Positions 37,882-46,999 of a DNA stretch of 64,000 bases are shown here, in pieces. Positions within the stretch are counted from its first letter, which is position 1. The number at the start of each line of letters is the position of its first letter. The position numbers and the translations under genes were made by a program. The notes beneath the pieces are model-generated. The model was not told where the DNA came from and searched no databases. It worked only from the letters and a program-made list of their open reading frames with translations. The stretch is from Bordetella petrii (GTDB taxonomy: Bacteria > Pseudomonadota > Gammaproteobacteria > Burkholderiales > Burkholderiaceae_B): assembly GCA_017745595.1 (NCBI GenBank), contig WMBV01000028.1, positions 1 through 64,000 of the forward strand, in the 5' to 3' direction.

Positions 37882-38487
37882 TCAGAACACGCCGAACAGG
37901 CCGCCGCGGTCCAGGTCTTTCTCGCACGAGCGGTACTGCGCCCCGAACCGTTCGGCGCGCGCCTGCACCTGCTGCGCCACGCGCTTGAGCCAGGCTTTCT
38001 TGTCGTAGCTGCGGTTGCGGTAGCCCGTCCAGCCTTCGTGGTAGTTCAGGTATTGGCCGTAGGCGTCCCATTTCGACACGCCATTGATGCGCTGGGTCTT
38101 GCTGATGTACCAGCCCATGAAGTCCAGCGCGTCGGCCAGGTTGTCGCGGCTGGCGGTCCAGCCGCCGGCCTCGCGCTTGTAGTCGGCCCAGGTCTCGTCC
38201 TTGGCCTGGGCATAGCCGTAGGCCGAGCTGACGCGGCCCCACGGGATGAAGCCCAGGAAGTAATAGCGCGGCGGCAAGGCATCGTGCCGGAAGCTGGATT
38301 CCTGGTACATCATCGCGAACGGCACTTGCACGGGCACGCCCCATTTCTCGCGCACGTCCACCGCCGCGTCGTGCCAATCGGGCTTCTCGCGGAAGATGGC
38401 GCAGAGATTGTCGGGGTTCGAGGGCGGCGTGGTGGCGCAGCCGGTCAATACCATCAGCAGGGTCAGCAGCGGCGGCCCCAGTCTCAT
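37882..38487 (-). CDS. SLT-type transglycosylase-like lipoprotein
   Basis: 201 residues. The signal peptide ends in LTGCATT, a lipobox. The mature part has a lysozyme-like SLT layout: MMYQESSFRHDA with the candidate catalytic Glu, SSAYGYAQAKDETW, and a Trp/Tyr-rich C-terminal half (YLNYHEGWTGYRNRSY). It probably acts on peptidoglycan from the outer membrane. ATG 38487 is preceded by AAGGAAT. Family naming is by motif only. Confidence 0.8.
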   Translation of the reverse strand: MRLGPPLLTLLMVLTGCATTPPSNPDNLCAIFREKPDWHDAAVDVREKWGVPVQVPFAMMYQESSFRHDALPPRYYFLGFIPWGRVSSAYGYAQAKDETWADYKREAGGWTASRDNLADALDFMGWYISKTQRINGVSKWDAYGQYLNYHEGWTGYRNRSYDKKAWLKRVAQQVQARAERFGAQYRSCEKDLDRGGLFGVF

Positions 38488-38570
38488 TGCCGGATTCCTT
38501 GTAGAGGGATGGCGGCATTCTAAGCGCTGTGGCGTGCGTCGTCCTGCCATCCGGAACCGCGCCCGCCGAT

Positions 38571-39326
38571 TCAGGGCAGCACGTCGCGCGCCAGGATGAA
38601 TTCGCTGGCGCTGGTCAGGTCGGCCACCAGCGCGTCGCGCGCCGCCGCGCCGTCCTGCCGGGCGATGGCCGCCACCATATTGGCGTGATGCACGTGCGCC
38701 TCGCCATCGCTCAGCCGGCGCGGGCTGCTGGCCAGGTCGTAGTTCAGCACCGGGCCCACCTGCAGCCACAGGCCTTCGATGATCTGCAGCAGCGCGGGCA
38801 TGCGAGCCGCCCGGTAGATGGCGAAGTGCAGGCCCTTATTGGCGCGCACGGCCTGGCGGCCGTCGGGCACGGCTTGCCCGCGCGCGCGCAGGAATGCCTG
38901 TTCGTAGGCCTGGATCTCGGCCAGTTCGGCCTCGCTGCGGTGCTGCGCGGCCTGCACGATGGCCAGGCCCTCGAGCTGGATGCGTATGGTGCGCAATTCC
39001 AGGAAGCGGTCGCGCGTCATGATGGGCACGCGGATGGCGCGGTTGGGCAGCACTTCCAGCGCCTGTTCGGCGGCCAGGCGTCCCACGGCTTCGCGCACGG
39101 GCATGGCGCTGGTGCCCACGGTGGCGGCCAGGCCGCGCAGCGTGAAGCGTTGCCCGGGTTCCATCTCGCCCGACTGCAGCAATTCTTTCAAATCGGCGTA
39201 GACCCGGTCCGACAGGGTGTGCCGGACGATTTTTTCCATCTTGCCTTGCAGTTCGGTGGCCGGCGGCAGGCGGTCGGCCACGTCGGCGGCGGGCAGGGCG
39301 GGTGGTTGCATGGCTGGAATTCCCAT
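38571..39326 (-). CDS. GntR/FadR-family transcriptional regulator
   Basis: About 251 residues. The N-terminal winged HTH contains VYADLKELLQSGEMEPGQRF and LAATVGTSAMPVREAVGRLA; the C-terminal part is an FCD-type helical effector domain with His residues (NKGLHFAIYRAA, HVHHANM) that could bind metal. ATG 39326 or 39311 (GGGAA upstream) may be the start. It is divergent from the sugar operon, with a perfect palindrome between them, so it very likely controls that operon. Confidence 0.9.
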   Translation of the reverse strand: MGIPAMQPPALPAADVADRLPPATELQGKMEKIVRHTLSDRVYADLKELLQSGEMEPGQRFTLRGLAATVGTSAMPVREAVGRLAAEQALEVLPNRAIRVPIMTRDRFLELRTIRIQLEGLAIVQAAQHRSEAELAEIQAYEQAFLRARGQAVPDGRQAVRANKGLHFAIYRAARMPALLQIIEGLWLQVGPVLNYDLASSPRRLSDGEAHVHHANMVAAIARQDGAAARDALVADLTSASEFILARDVLP

Positions 39327-39344
39327 CGTATTATGCGTTTCATG

Positions 39345-39360
39345 ATCTGTGATCACAGAT
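39345..39360. promoter_or_regulatory. Palindromic GntR operator candidate
   Basis: Perfect 16-bp palindrome ATCTGTGATCACAGAT, 19 bases upstream of the regulator start and 100 bases upstream of the sugar-binding-protein gene. The TGTGATCACA core is typical of GntR/FadR-type sites. Confidence 0.65.
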
Positions 39361-39460
39361 ACATCTGGTTCAACAATAAGCTTAACCCGACCCGGGGCAG
39401 AAGAACCCCGGCGCGGCAAAAAACCCACAAGACCATCCTTCAACGGATACGGAGACAGGC

Positions 39461-40591
39461 ATGAATCGGTGCAATAAAAGATTTGCGGCCGCCGTCCTGG
39501 CCGCCGCGGCACTCGCCCCGGCGCTGTATGGTGCGCCGGCCCAGGCGCAGCAGAAAGCCAAAGTGTTCCTCAGCATGAGCTATGTCGGCAACGACTGGCA
39601 GGCCGAGGCATCCAATATGGTCAAGGCCATGGCCGCCCATCCCTCGATGGCCGACAAGATCGACCTGCAGGTGCAAGTGGCCGGCCCGAACGCGCAAAAG
39701 CAGATCCAGCAGATCAACGCCATGGTGCAGGCGGGCGCCAAGGCCATCGTCGTGTATCCGATCTCGCCCACGGCCTTGAACCATGTCATCAAGAACGCCT
39801 GCGCCAAGAATGTGCTGGTGTTCGCCTACGATGCCGAAGTCACCGAGCCCTGCGCCCACAACGTCACCATCGACCAGGAAGAAGCCGGCCGCGTGACGGC
39901 CCAGTGGCTGGCCGACAAACTGGGCGGCAAGGGCAACGTGGTGCTGGTCACCGGCGTGCCCGGCACGTCGGTCGATACCCAGCGTACCGAAGCGGCCAAG
40001 AAGGTCTTTGCCAAATATCCGGACATCAAGGTCGTGGGCGAGGCCGTGGGCATGTGGAGCCAGGCCGTGGCGCGCACCGAGCTGTCCAAGCTGCTGGCCA
40101 CGCGCGGCTGGGACGGCATCGATGGCTTGTGGATGCAGGTGGGCTGCTACACCGCGAATTCCATGCAGATCGAGGCCGGCCGCAAGCCGCAAGACCTGCT
40201 GCCCTGCGCGGGCGAGGGCTCCAATGGCGGGCGGGTGCAGATGCTGCCGCCCGGCACGCAGGCCGATGGCGCCGCCGGCACCTACGCGCCCATGGGCGCG
40301 CCGCGCGTGTCGTACGCGTCGCCGCCGTATTCGGGGGCGCTGGCCTTGAAGCTGGCCGTGCAGGCGCTGGAAGGCAAGCAGGTGCCCAAGCACGTCACGC
40401 TGCCCTTGCCGCTGGTCACCAACGAGACCATCAAGCTATGCGACACCGGCAGCTGGGCCGAGATGAAGGCCGGCTGCAATGCGTTCAAGCCCTCGGCGGT
40501 CAAGAACCCCGGTTGGTTCGCCTCGATTTTCTCGGCCGAGACGCCCGAAGTGGGCCTGAACGCGGCTTTGGCGTCGCAGCCCGAACGCTGA
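39461..40591 (+). CDS. Sugar-type periplasmic binding protein
   Basis: 376 residues. A signal peptide (to about AQAQ) is followed by a periplasmic-binding-protein class I/RbsB-like fold with IQQINAMVQAGAKAIVVYP and GRVTAQWLADKLGGKGNVV. It delivers a sugar or related ligand to the ATPase and fused permease downstream. Four or more Cys residues in the mature part (NACAKN, EPCAHN, GCYTAN, LPCAGE) are unusual for this class. ATG 39461 follows GGAGA. Confidence 0.92.
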   Translation: MNRCNKRFAAAVLAAAALAPALYGAPAQAQQKAKVFLSMSYVGNDWQAEASNMVKAMAAHPSMADKIDLQVQVAGPNAQKQIQQINAMVQAGAKAIVVYPISPTALNHVIKNACAKNVLVFAYDAEVTEPCAHNVTIDQEEAGRVTAQWLADKLGGKGNVVLVTGVPGTSVDTQRTEAAKKVFAKYPDIKVVGEAVGMWSQAVARTELSKLLATRGWDGIDGLWMQVGCYTANSMQIEAGRKPQDLLPCAGEGSNGGRVQMLPPGTQADGAAGTYAPMGAPRVSYASPPYSGALALKLAVQALEGKQVPKHVTLPLPLVTNETIKLCDTGSWAEMKAGCNAFKPSAVKNPGWFASIFSAETPEVGLNAALASQPER

Positions 40592-40616
40592 CGCGCCATC
40601 CCGCAAGGAAGCAGCC

Positions 40617-42152
40617 ATGAATATCGCCGATCCTGCCGCCGCGGCGGTGCGGGCCGTCGGCCTGCGCAAGGTCTTTGGCCCCACCGTGGCGGTGGATGAC
40701 GTGTCGTTCGAGATCCAGCCGGGCACCGTGCATGCCCTGCTGGGCGAGAACGGCGCGGGCAAGTCCACCGTGGTCAAGCTGCTGTCGGGCCTGATCGAGC
40801 CCAGCGGCGGCCATATCGAAGTGCATGGCCGGCCGGCGCGCCTGCGGTCGCCGCGCGCCGCGCATGCGCTGGGCATCCAGACGGCGTTCCAGGAAATGAC
40901 CCTGGTGGCCGACCTGCCGGTGCTCGACAACATGCTGATGCCTTACGCGCCGCGCGGCCCGTTGGGCATGATCCGGCGCCGCGCGGCGGCCGAGCGCGTG
41001 TCGCAGCATCTGCGCGACCTGGATTTCGACGTGGACCTGCATGCCGAGGCCGGCACGCTGGATCTGGCGGTGCGCCAGAAGATCGAGATCGCCCGCGCCG
41101 TGTTGCGCGCGCCGCGCATTCTGTTGCTGGACGAGCCCACGTCCACGCTGGCCGGCCGCGACGTCGACTGGCTGGGCGGCCTGATCGCGCGCTTGAAAGC
41201 GCAGGGCACCACGGTAGTGTTCATTTCGCATCGCATGCGGGAAGTGCGGGCGTTCTGCGACCGCCTGACCATCTTGCGCAACGGCCGCCATATCTCCACC
41301 GGGCCGGCCGGCGAACTGGACGACGATGCCGTCATCGAGCGCATCGTGGGCCGCAGCGTGTCGCGCGTGTTTCCCCCGCGTCCGGCCGACGCGCCCGCCT
41401 TCGGCCCCGAAGTGCTGGGCGTGCGCGGGTTGGACGCCGGCAAAGTGCGGGGCGTGGATTTCGGCCTGCGGCGCGGCGAGATACTGGGCGTGGCGGGCCT
41501 GCAGGGCATGGGCCAGCTGGACTTGTTCCACGCCTGCTTCGGCATGCTCGCCCCCGCTCGGGGGCAGGTCCGGGTCGACGGGCGCGCCGTGACGCTGGGC
41601 TCGCCGGCGGATGCCATCCGGCCCAATATCGGCATCGGCATGGTGCCGGAAGACCGCAAGACGGAAGGCTTGTTCCTGAAACTGGACGGGCGCGCCAACG
41701 CGACCCTGCCGGTGGTGCGGCGCTATACGCGCGGCGGGGTGATCAGCGCCGCCGCCGAGAATGCCGCCGTCGAACGTGCCTTCGCGCGCGTGCAGGTCGA
41801 CCGGCGCGCCGCCTGGACACCGGCCGGCGCTTTTTCGGGCGGCAACCAGCAGAAGATCGCCATCGCCAAGTGGCTGCTGGCGCAAAGCCGCATCCTGCTG
41901 CTGTTCGATCCCACGCGGGGGATCGACGTCGGCACCAAGCACGAACTGTATGTATTGATGCGCCAGTACGTGGCCGAAGGCGGTGCCATCCTGTTCCATT
42001 CCACCGAGATTCCCGAGATCGTTCATCTATCCGATCGCGCGCTGGTGCTGTATGGCGGCCAGGTGCGGGGCGAGCTGGCCGGGCCGGCGCTGACCGAGCA
42101 AGGCATTATGCGCATCGCGCTGGGCGGCGATGCCGAGCGGAGGGCGGCATGA
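40617..42152 (+). CDS. Double-domain sugar ABC ATPase (RbsA/MglA-like)
   Basis: 511 residues with two NBDs. NBD1 has an intact Walker A (LLGENGAGKST, about residues 42-51) and Walker B (ILLLDEPTSTL) but a degenerate signature (LDLAVRQKIEIARA). NBD2 has a degenerate P-loop (GLQGMGQLDL), an intact signature (FSGGNQQKIAIAKW) and LLLFDPTRGIDVG, where the usual Glu after Asp is missing. One composite site (NBD1 walls plus NBD2 signature) should hydrolyse ATP. It is coupled by ATGA to the permease. Confidence 0.93.
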   Translation: MNIADPAAAAVRAVGLRKVFGPTVAVDDVSFEIQPGTVHALLGENGAGKSTVVKLLSGLIEPSGGHIEVHGRPARLRSPRAAHALGIQTAFQEMTLVADLPVLDNMLMPYAPRGPLGMIRRRAAAERVSQHLRDLDFDVDLHAEAGTLDLAVRQKIEIARAVLRAPRILLLDEPTSTLAGRDVDWLGGLIARLKAQGTTVVFISHRMREVRAFCDRLTILRNGRHISTGPAGELDDDAVIERIVGRSVSRVFPPRPADAPAFGPEVLGVRGLDAGKVRGVDFGLRRGEILGVAGLQGMGQLDLFHACFGMLAPARGQVRVDGRAVTLGSPADAIRPNIGIGMVPEDRKTEGLFLKLDGRANATLPVVRRYTRGGVISAAAENAAVERAFARVQVDRRAAWTPAGAFSGGNQQKIAIAKWLLAQSRILLLFDPTRGIDVGTKHELYVLMRQYVAEGGAILFHSTEIPEIVHLSDRALVLYGGQVRGELAGPALTEQGIMRIALGGDAERRAA

Positions 42153-44224
42153 TCACCCAGGCCCCTCTCGAGCGGCCGCTGGCGGCCGCGTCCGCCCGCC
42201 GCATCGGCACGGCGCCGCTGGCGGCGCATCGCGGCTTGCTGACGGCCATGGCCGTGTTCGCCATCATGCTGTGCACGGTCGTGATGTTGGGCAGCGGCAC
42301 GCTCAGCTACTTCGACATTTCATTCCTGAGCAGCGGCGGCGCCACCCTGGCCATCGCGGCCATCGGCGCCACCATCGTCATCCTGACGGGCGGTTTCGAC
42401 CTGTCGGTGGGCGCGGTGATCTCGCTGGTCAACGTGGCGCTGGCGGCCGGCCTGGTCCTGGGCGGCCCGCAGGCCTCCGTATGGCAGGCCACGGCCACGG
42501 GCGTGGCGATCGGCATGGCGGCCGGCGCGTTCAATGGCTTCTTCGTTGCGGTGCTGCGCCTGCAGCCCATTGTGGTGACGCTGTCCACCATGTTCATCTT
42601 GCAAGGGGTGACGCTGCTGGTCATGGACAAGCCCGGGGGGCTGGTGCCGCCGGCGCTGGGCGAGTTCTACATGGGCGATGCCTGGCCCGAACTGCTGCCC
42701 ATGCCGCTGGCCCTGTTGGCCGTGCTGGCGCTGTTGTGGCTGTGGCTCAAGCGCACCCCGGTCGGCACGGCGCTGTATGCCGTGGGGGGCGACGCCGACT
42801 CCGCGCGCGCCGCGGGCGTGCGCGTCGACGCGGTGCGCTTCCTGGCCTACGTGCTGGCCGGCGCGCTGTACGGCCTGGCCGGCGTGTTCCTCAGCGCGCA
42901 GACCGGCGCCGGCGACCCGCTGGTGGGCAATCCGTTGCTGCTGTCGATCTTCGCCGCCGTGGTGGTGGGCGGCACGCGCCTGGGCGGTGGCAAGGGCGGG
43001 CCGATGGGATCGGTGTTCGGCGCCTATATCTTGATGATCGTGGTGAACATCCTGCTGGTGCTGAATGTGTCGGCGTACTACGCCACCGTGGTCGAGGGCG
43101 TCATCCTGATTCTGGCCGCGCTGGCGGCCGCCGCCAATCGCGATTCGGTGCCGGTGCGGCAACTGCGCGCCGCCGTGACGCGCTGGCGTGCCTGGCGGGC
43201 CGGCACGCTGCCGCGCCAGCTGGGCGGCGCCGACCGGCGCCTGGCCGCCGATACGGCGGCGCCCGCCGCATCGGCGGCCGCGCCGCCGTTTGCGGTGCGC
43301 CATGCCCAGACCTTGCGCTATTCGCTGCCGGCGTTCGCCTGCCTGGTGCTGGTGCTGGCGGCCACCGAACTGGTGCTGGGCCGATCGCTGGCGCATTGGG
43401 GCTACTGGAATTCGCTGATCGTGCTGGCCAGCTTCCTGGCCATTCTGGCGCTGGGGCAGGGCGCGGTCATCCTGACCGGCGGGCTGGACCTGTCGCTGCC
43501 ATGGACCATCGGCCTGTCGGGCATCGTGTTCGCGGGCATCGCGCAGGGGGCCGATATCGCCTTGCCCTACGCCATGCTGGCGGCGCTGCTGCTGGGATGC
43601 GTGGTCGGACTGGTGAACGGCCTGGCCGTCGTGGCGCTGGGCCTGTCGCCCATCGTGGCCACCCTGGCCGTCAACGGCATCCTGCAGGGCCTGGCGCTGC
43701 TCTATTCGGGCGGTACGCCGGCCGGTTTCGCGCCGCCGCTGTTGCGCGGCTTCATGACGGGCCAGGTGGCCGGCGTCACCCCCGTGGTGCTGTTCGTGGC
43801 CGCGTTCGCGGTGGGCGCTGTGGTGTTGCTGTCGCACACGGCATTCGGCCGGCGCGTGTACGCGGTGGGCAACAGCCCGCTGGCGGCCCGCCTGGCCGGC
43901 GTCCCGGTCGGCCGCACTCTCATCGGCGTGTACGTGCTGTCCGGCGTGTGCGCGGCGCTGGTGGGCATCTTGCTGACCGGTTTCTCGGGCCAGGCCAGCC
44001 TGGGCATGGGCGACGATTACCTGTTGCCCTCGATCGCGGTGGTGGTGGTGGGCGGCGGCCTGATCACCGGCGGCCGCGGCCATTATCTGGGCATGCTGGC
44101 GGGCGTGCTGTTGCTGACGGCCTTGCAGACCTTGCTGGCCGGCAGCAACCTGCCTTATGCCACGCGCGCCATTCTGTACGGCGCGGTGGTGCTGGGCGCG
44201 GTCATCGCCCTGCGCGAAAAATGA
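42149..44224 (+). CDS. Fused double sugar ABC permease (RbsC-like x2)
   Basis: 691 residues: two complete BPD_transp_2 modules (about 25-325 and 380-690) joined by a cytoplasmic Ala/Arg-rich linker near 340-375. Each half has the typical GATIVILTGGFDLSVGA- or GAVILTGGLDLSLPW-like segment and the GGTRLGGGKGG or GGGLITGGRGH loop. Normally two separate chains dimerise; here one polypeptide supplies both. It overlaps the ATPase gene by ATGA. Confidence 0.9.
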   Translation: MITQAPLERPLAAASARRIGTAPLAAHRGLLTAMAVFAIMLCTVVMLGSGTLSYFDISFLSSGGATLAIAAIGATIVILTGGFDLSVGAVISLVNVALAAGLVLGGPQASVWQATATGVAIGMAAGAFNGFFVAVLRLQPIVVTLSTMFILQGVTLLVMDKPGGLVPPALGEFYMGDAWPELLPMPLALLAVLALLWLWLKRTPVGTALYAVGGDADSARAAGVRVDAVRFLAYVLAGALYGLAGVFLSAQTGAGDPLVGNPLLLSIFAAVVVGGTRLGGGKGGPMGSVFGAYILMIVVNILLVLNVSAYYATVVEGVILILAALAAAANRDSVPVRQLRAAVTRWRAWRAGTLPRQLGGADRRLAADTAAPAASAAAPPFAVRHAQTLRYSLPAFACLVLVLAATELVLGRSLAHWGYWNSLIVLASFLAILALGQGAVILTGGLDLSLPWTIGLSGIVFAGIAQGADIALPYAMLAALLLGCVVGLVNGLAVVALGLSPIVATLAVNGILQGLALLYSGGTPAGFAPPLLRGFMTGQVAGVTPVVLFVAAFAVGAVVLLSHTAFGRRVYAVGNSPLAARLAGVPVGRTLIGVYVLSGVCAALVGILLTGFSGQASLGMGDDYLLPSIAVVVVGGGLITGGRGHYLGMLAGVLLLTALQTLLAGSNLPYATRAILYGAVVLGAVIALREK

Positions 44225-44262
44225 ACACGAGCATGCGGCCGGCGGCCGCGCAAGGAGTTGGT

Positions 44263-45045
44263 ATGAGCAGTCGAGACGATGGGCTGGAAGGGTTGCGCGT
44301 CGTGGTCACGGCGGGGGCGGGCGGCATCGGCCTGGCCATCGTGTCGCACCTGGCCGCGTGCGGCGCGCGGGTGTTCACCTGCGACGTGTCCGAGGCCGCG
44401 CTGGCGCAACTGGCACGAACCCATCCCCAGGTCGGCGCCGTGCGCGCCGACGTGTCCCGCGAAGACGAGGTGGCGGCCCTGTTCCAGGCCGCGCAGCGGC
44501 ACCTGGGCGGACTGGACGCGCTGATCAACAATGCCGGCATCGCCGGGCCGACCGGCGCCGTCGAAGAGCTGGATCCGCAGGAATGGCGCCGCTGCATCGA
44601 CATCTGCCTGACCGGGCAGTTCCTGTGCACCCGCCTGGCCGTGCCCCTGCTCAAGGCGGCCGGCGGCGGCGCCATCGTCAACATGTCTTCGTCGGCGGGC
44701 CGGCATGGCTATGCATTCCGCACGCCTTATTCGTCGGCGAAGTTCGGCGTCATCGGACTGACGCAAAGCCTGGCCAAAGAGCTCGGCCCGGCGGGTATCC
44801 GCGTCAACGCCATCCTGCCCGGCATTGTCGAAGGCCCGCGCATGGAGGGGGTCATCCGTGCGCGCGCCGGGCAACTGGGCGTACCCTACGAGACCATGGA
44901 GGCGACTTACCTGGAACGCATTTCGCTGCGCCGCATGGTCACGCCGCACGACGTGGCGCTGTCCACCGCCTTCCTGTTGTCCGCGTCCGGCCGCAATATC
45001 TCGGGCCAGTCGCTCAGTGTCGACGGCAACGTCGAAACCCTTTAG
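44263..45045 (+). CDS. Short-chain dehydrogenase/reductase
   Basis: 260 residues, classical SDR. The NAD(P) motif VTAGAGGIGLAIVSHLA, the NNAGIAG motif and catalytic NMSSSAG, TPYSSAKFG are visible. In this operon it probably oxidises the incoming sugar at C1 (or another hydroxyl) to a lactone. ATG 44263 follows AAGGAG; ATG 44221, overlapping the permease stop, is an alternative giving 14 extra residues. Confidence 0.9.
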   Translation: MSSRDDGLEGLRVVVTAGAGGIGLAIVSHLAACGARVFTCDVSEAALAQLARTHPQVGAVRADVSREDEVAALFQAAQRHLGGLDALINNAGIAGPTGAVEELDPQEWRRCIDICLTGQFLCTRLAVPLLKAAGGGAIVNMSSSAGRHGYAFRTPYSSAKFGVIGLTQSLAKELGPAGIRVNAILPGIVEGPRMEGVIRARAGQLGVPYETMEATYLERISLRRMVTPHDVALSTAFLLSASGRNISGQSLSVDGNVETL

Positions 45046-45070
45046 GGGCCGTTCGCCAAGAGGAATCGCC

Positions 45071-46018
45071 ATGTCGAATATCGCCATCATCGGTGCCGGC
45101 CTGATCGGCCGTGCCTGGGCCATCGTTTTTGCGCGGGGCGGCCACCGGGTCGCCTTGTGGGACAGCCAGCCCGGCCAGGCCGAGCGGGCCCGCGAGTTCG
45201 CCGCCGCCATGCTGCCCGACCTGGCCGGCCAGGGCCTGCTGCGCGGCCAGTCGCCCGCCCAGGTCCTGGACCGCCTGCGGATCGAGCCCGGCATGGACGG
45301 GGCGCTGGCCGATGCCGACTACGTGCAGGAAAACACCCCCGAAGTGCTGGACAGCAAGCGCGCCGTCTACGCCGAACTCGACCGACTGGCTCCGCGCGAT
45401 GCGGTCCTGGCCAGTTCGACCTCGGCCTTGCTGCCTTCGCGGTTCACCGACCATCTGCTGGGCCGCGAACGCTGCCTAGTGGCGCATCCGATCAACCCGC
45501 CGTATCTGGTGCCGGCCGTGGAAGTGGTGCCGGCCCCCTGGACCGCGCCGCAGGCCCTGGAACGGGCGCGCCGGATCCTGGCCGAGGCCGGCCAGGTGCC
45601 CATCATGATGCGCCGCGAGATCGACGGCTTCGTCATGAACCGCCTGCAGGGCGCGCTGCTGCAAGAAGCCTTCCGGCTAGTGGCCGATGGCTACGCGGGA
45701 GTCGAGGACGTGGACATCGGCCTGCGCGAAGGCCTGGCGCTGCGCTGGTCGTTCATGGGCCCGTTCGAGACTATCGACCTGAATGCGCCGGGCGGCGTGC
45801 GCGACTATGCCGAGCGTTATGAAGCCATGTATGCCGGCCTGTTCGAGCAAATGCAGCGCCGCGTGCCATGGGGCGGCGAGCTGATGGACCGCGTCGAGGC
45901 CGAACGCCGCGAGCACCTGCCGGCCGACGCGCTGGCCGCGCGCCAGTTGTGGCGCGATCGCCGCCTGATGGCACTGGCCGCCCACAAGCAGGGCGGCAGC
46001 ATCGACGAAACCCCCTGA
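45071..46018 (+). CDS. 3-hydroxyacyl-CoA dehydrogenase-family enzyme (gulonate/carnitine DH-like)
   Basis: 315 residues. The N-terminal IAIIGAGLIGRAWAIVFARGG binds NAD; SSTSALLPS and the HPINPPYLVPAVEVVPAP segment match L-gulonate 3-dehydrogenase and carnitine dehydrogenase rather than fatty-acid enzymes. Such proteins oxidise the 3-hydroxyl of a hydroxy acid to a 3-keto acid, exactly the substrate type used by the next gene product. ATG 45071 follows AAGAGGA. Confidence 0.88.
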   Translation: MSNIAIIGAGLIGRAWAIVFARGGHRVALWDSQPGQAERAREFAAAMLPDLAGQGLLRGQSPAQVLDRLRIEPGMDGALADADYVQENTPEVLDSKRAVYAELDRLAPRDAVLASSTSALLPSRFTDHLLGRERCLVAHPINPPYLVPAVEVVPAPWTAPQALERARRILAEAGQVPIMMRREIDGFVMNRLQGALLQEAFRLVADGYAGVEDVDIGLREGLALRWSFMGPFETIDLNAPGGVRDYAERYEAMYAGLFEQMQRRVPWGGELMDRVEAERREHLPADALAARQLWRDRRLMALAAHKQGGSIDETP

Positions 46019-46057
46019 GCGCGCCCCGCCCGACGCGCCTTCCACCCGGAGCCCAGC

Positions 46058-46987
46058 ATGTCCCAAGACAAAGTCATCATTACCTGCGCCATCACCGGCG
46101 CGATCCACACGCCGTCGATGTCGCCGCACCTGCCCATCACGCCCGAGCACATCGCGCGCGAGGCGGTGGCGGCGGCCGAAGCTGGCGCCGCCATCCTGCA
46201 CTTGCATGCGCGCGACCCGGGCAACGGCAAGCCCGACCAGACCCCCGAAGCCTTCGCGCGCTTCCTGCCCGAGGTCAAGCGCGGCACCAACGCGGTGATC
46301 AACATCACCTCGGGCGGCAGCCCCTATATGCGGGTGGAAGAGCGCGTCAAGCCGGCCGCGCAGTTCAAGCCCGAAGTCGCGTCGCTGAACATGGGCTCGA
46401 TCAACTTCGGCCTGTACCACTTGCTGAAGAAGTACAAGGAATTCAAGTTCGACTGGGAACGCGAACACCTGGAGGCCACGCGCGACCTGGTGTTTCGCAA
46501 CAGCTTCAAGGACATCGAATATATCCTGTCCACCTGCTACGACAACGGCACGCGATTCGAGTTCGAATGCTACGACATCGCGCACCTGTACAACCTGGCC
46601 CATTTTGCCGATCGCGGGCTGGTCAAGGCGCCGTTCTTCGTGCAGTCGGTATTCGGCTTGCTGGGCGGCATCGGCACGCACCCGGAAGACGTCATCCACA
46701 TGCGCCGCACCGCCGACCGGCTGTTCGGCGCCGACTACCGCTGGTCGGTACTGGGCGCCGGCGCCAGCCAGTTCCGCATTGCCGCGCAATCGGTGGCCAT
46801 GGGCGGCAATGTGCGCGTCGGCCTGGAAGACAGCCTGTGGGCCGGCAAAGGCCGGCTGGCCCAGTCCAACACCGAGCAAGTGCGCGCGGTGCGCCAGATG
46901 ATCGAAGGCCTGGGCATGCAGATCGCCACCCCCGACGACGCCCGTCGCATCCTGCAACTGAAAGGCGGCGACCAGGTCGCATTCTGA
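46058..46987 (+). CDS. Beta-keto acid cleavage enzyme (BKACE, DUF849)
   Basis: 309 residues, TIM barrel. The motifs VIITCAITGAIHTPSMSPHLPITP, AAILHLHARDP (metal-binding His pair), NITSGG and SLNMGSINF are diagnostic. BKACE enzymes react a beta-keto acid with acetyl-CoA to give acetoacetate and a new acyl-CoA. Placed after a 3-hydroxy-acid dehydrogenase and before a lactonase, it would cleave a 3-keto sugar acid. The substrate is unknown. Confidence 0.92.
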   Translation: MSQDKVIITCAITGAIHTPSMSPHLPITPEHIAREAVAAAEAGAAILHLHARDPGNGKPDQTPEAFARFLPEVKRGTNAVINITSGGSPYMRVEERVKPAAQFKPEVASLNMGSINFGLYHLLKKYKEFKFDWEREHLEATRDLVFRNSFKDIEYILSTCYDNGTRFEFECYDIAHLYNLAHFADRGLVKAPFFVQSVFGLLGGIGTHPEDVIHMRRTADRLFGADYRWSVLGAGASQFRIAAQSVAMGGNVRVGLEDSLWAGKGRLAQSNTEQVRAVRQMIEGLGMQIATPDDARRILQLKGGDQVAF

Positions 46988-46999
46988 TAGGAGACACTC

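Noticed and set aside
42130-44262. Long alternative frame through the fused permease joined to the SDR
   Set aside because: Only the SDR part (from 44263) has family motifs; the upstream part is the off-frame of the permease gene.
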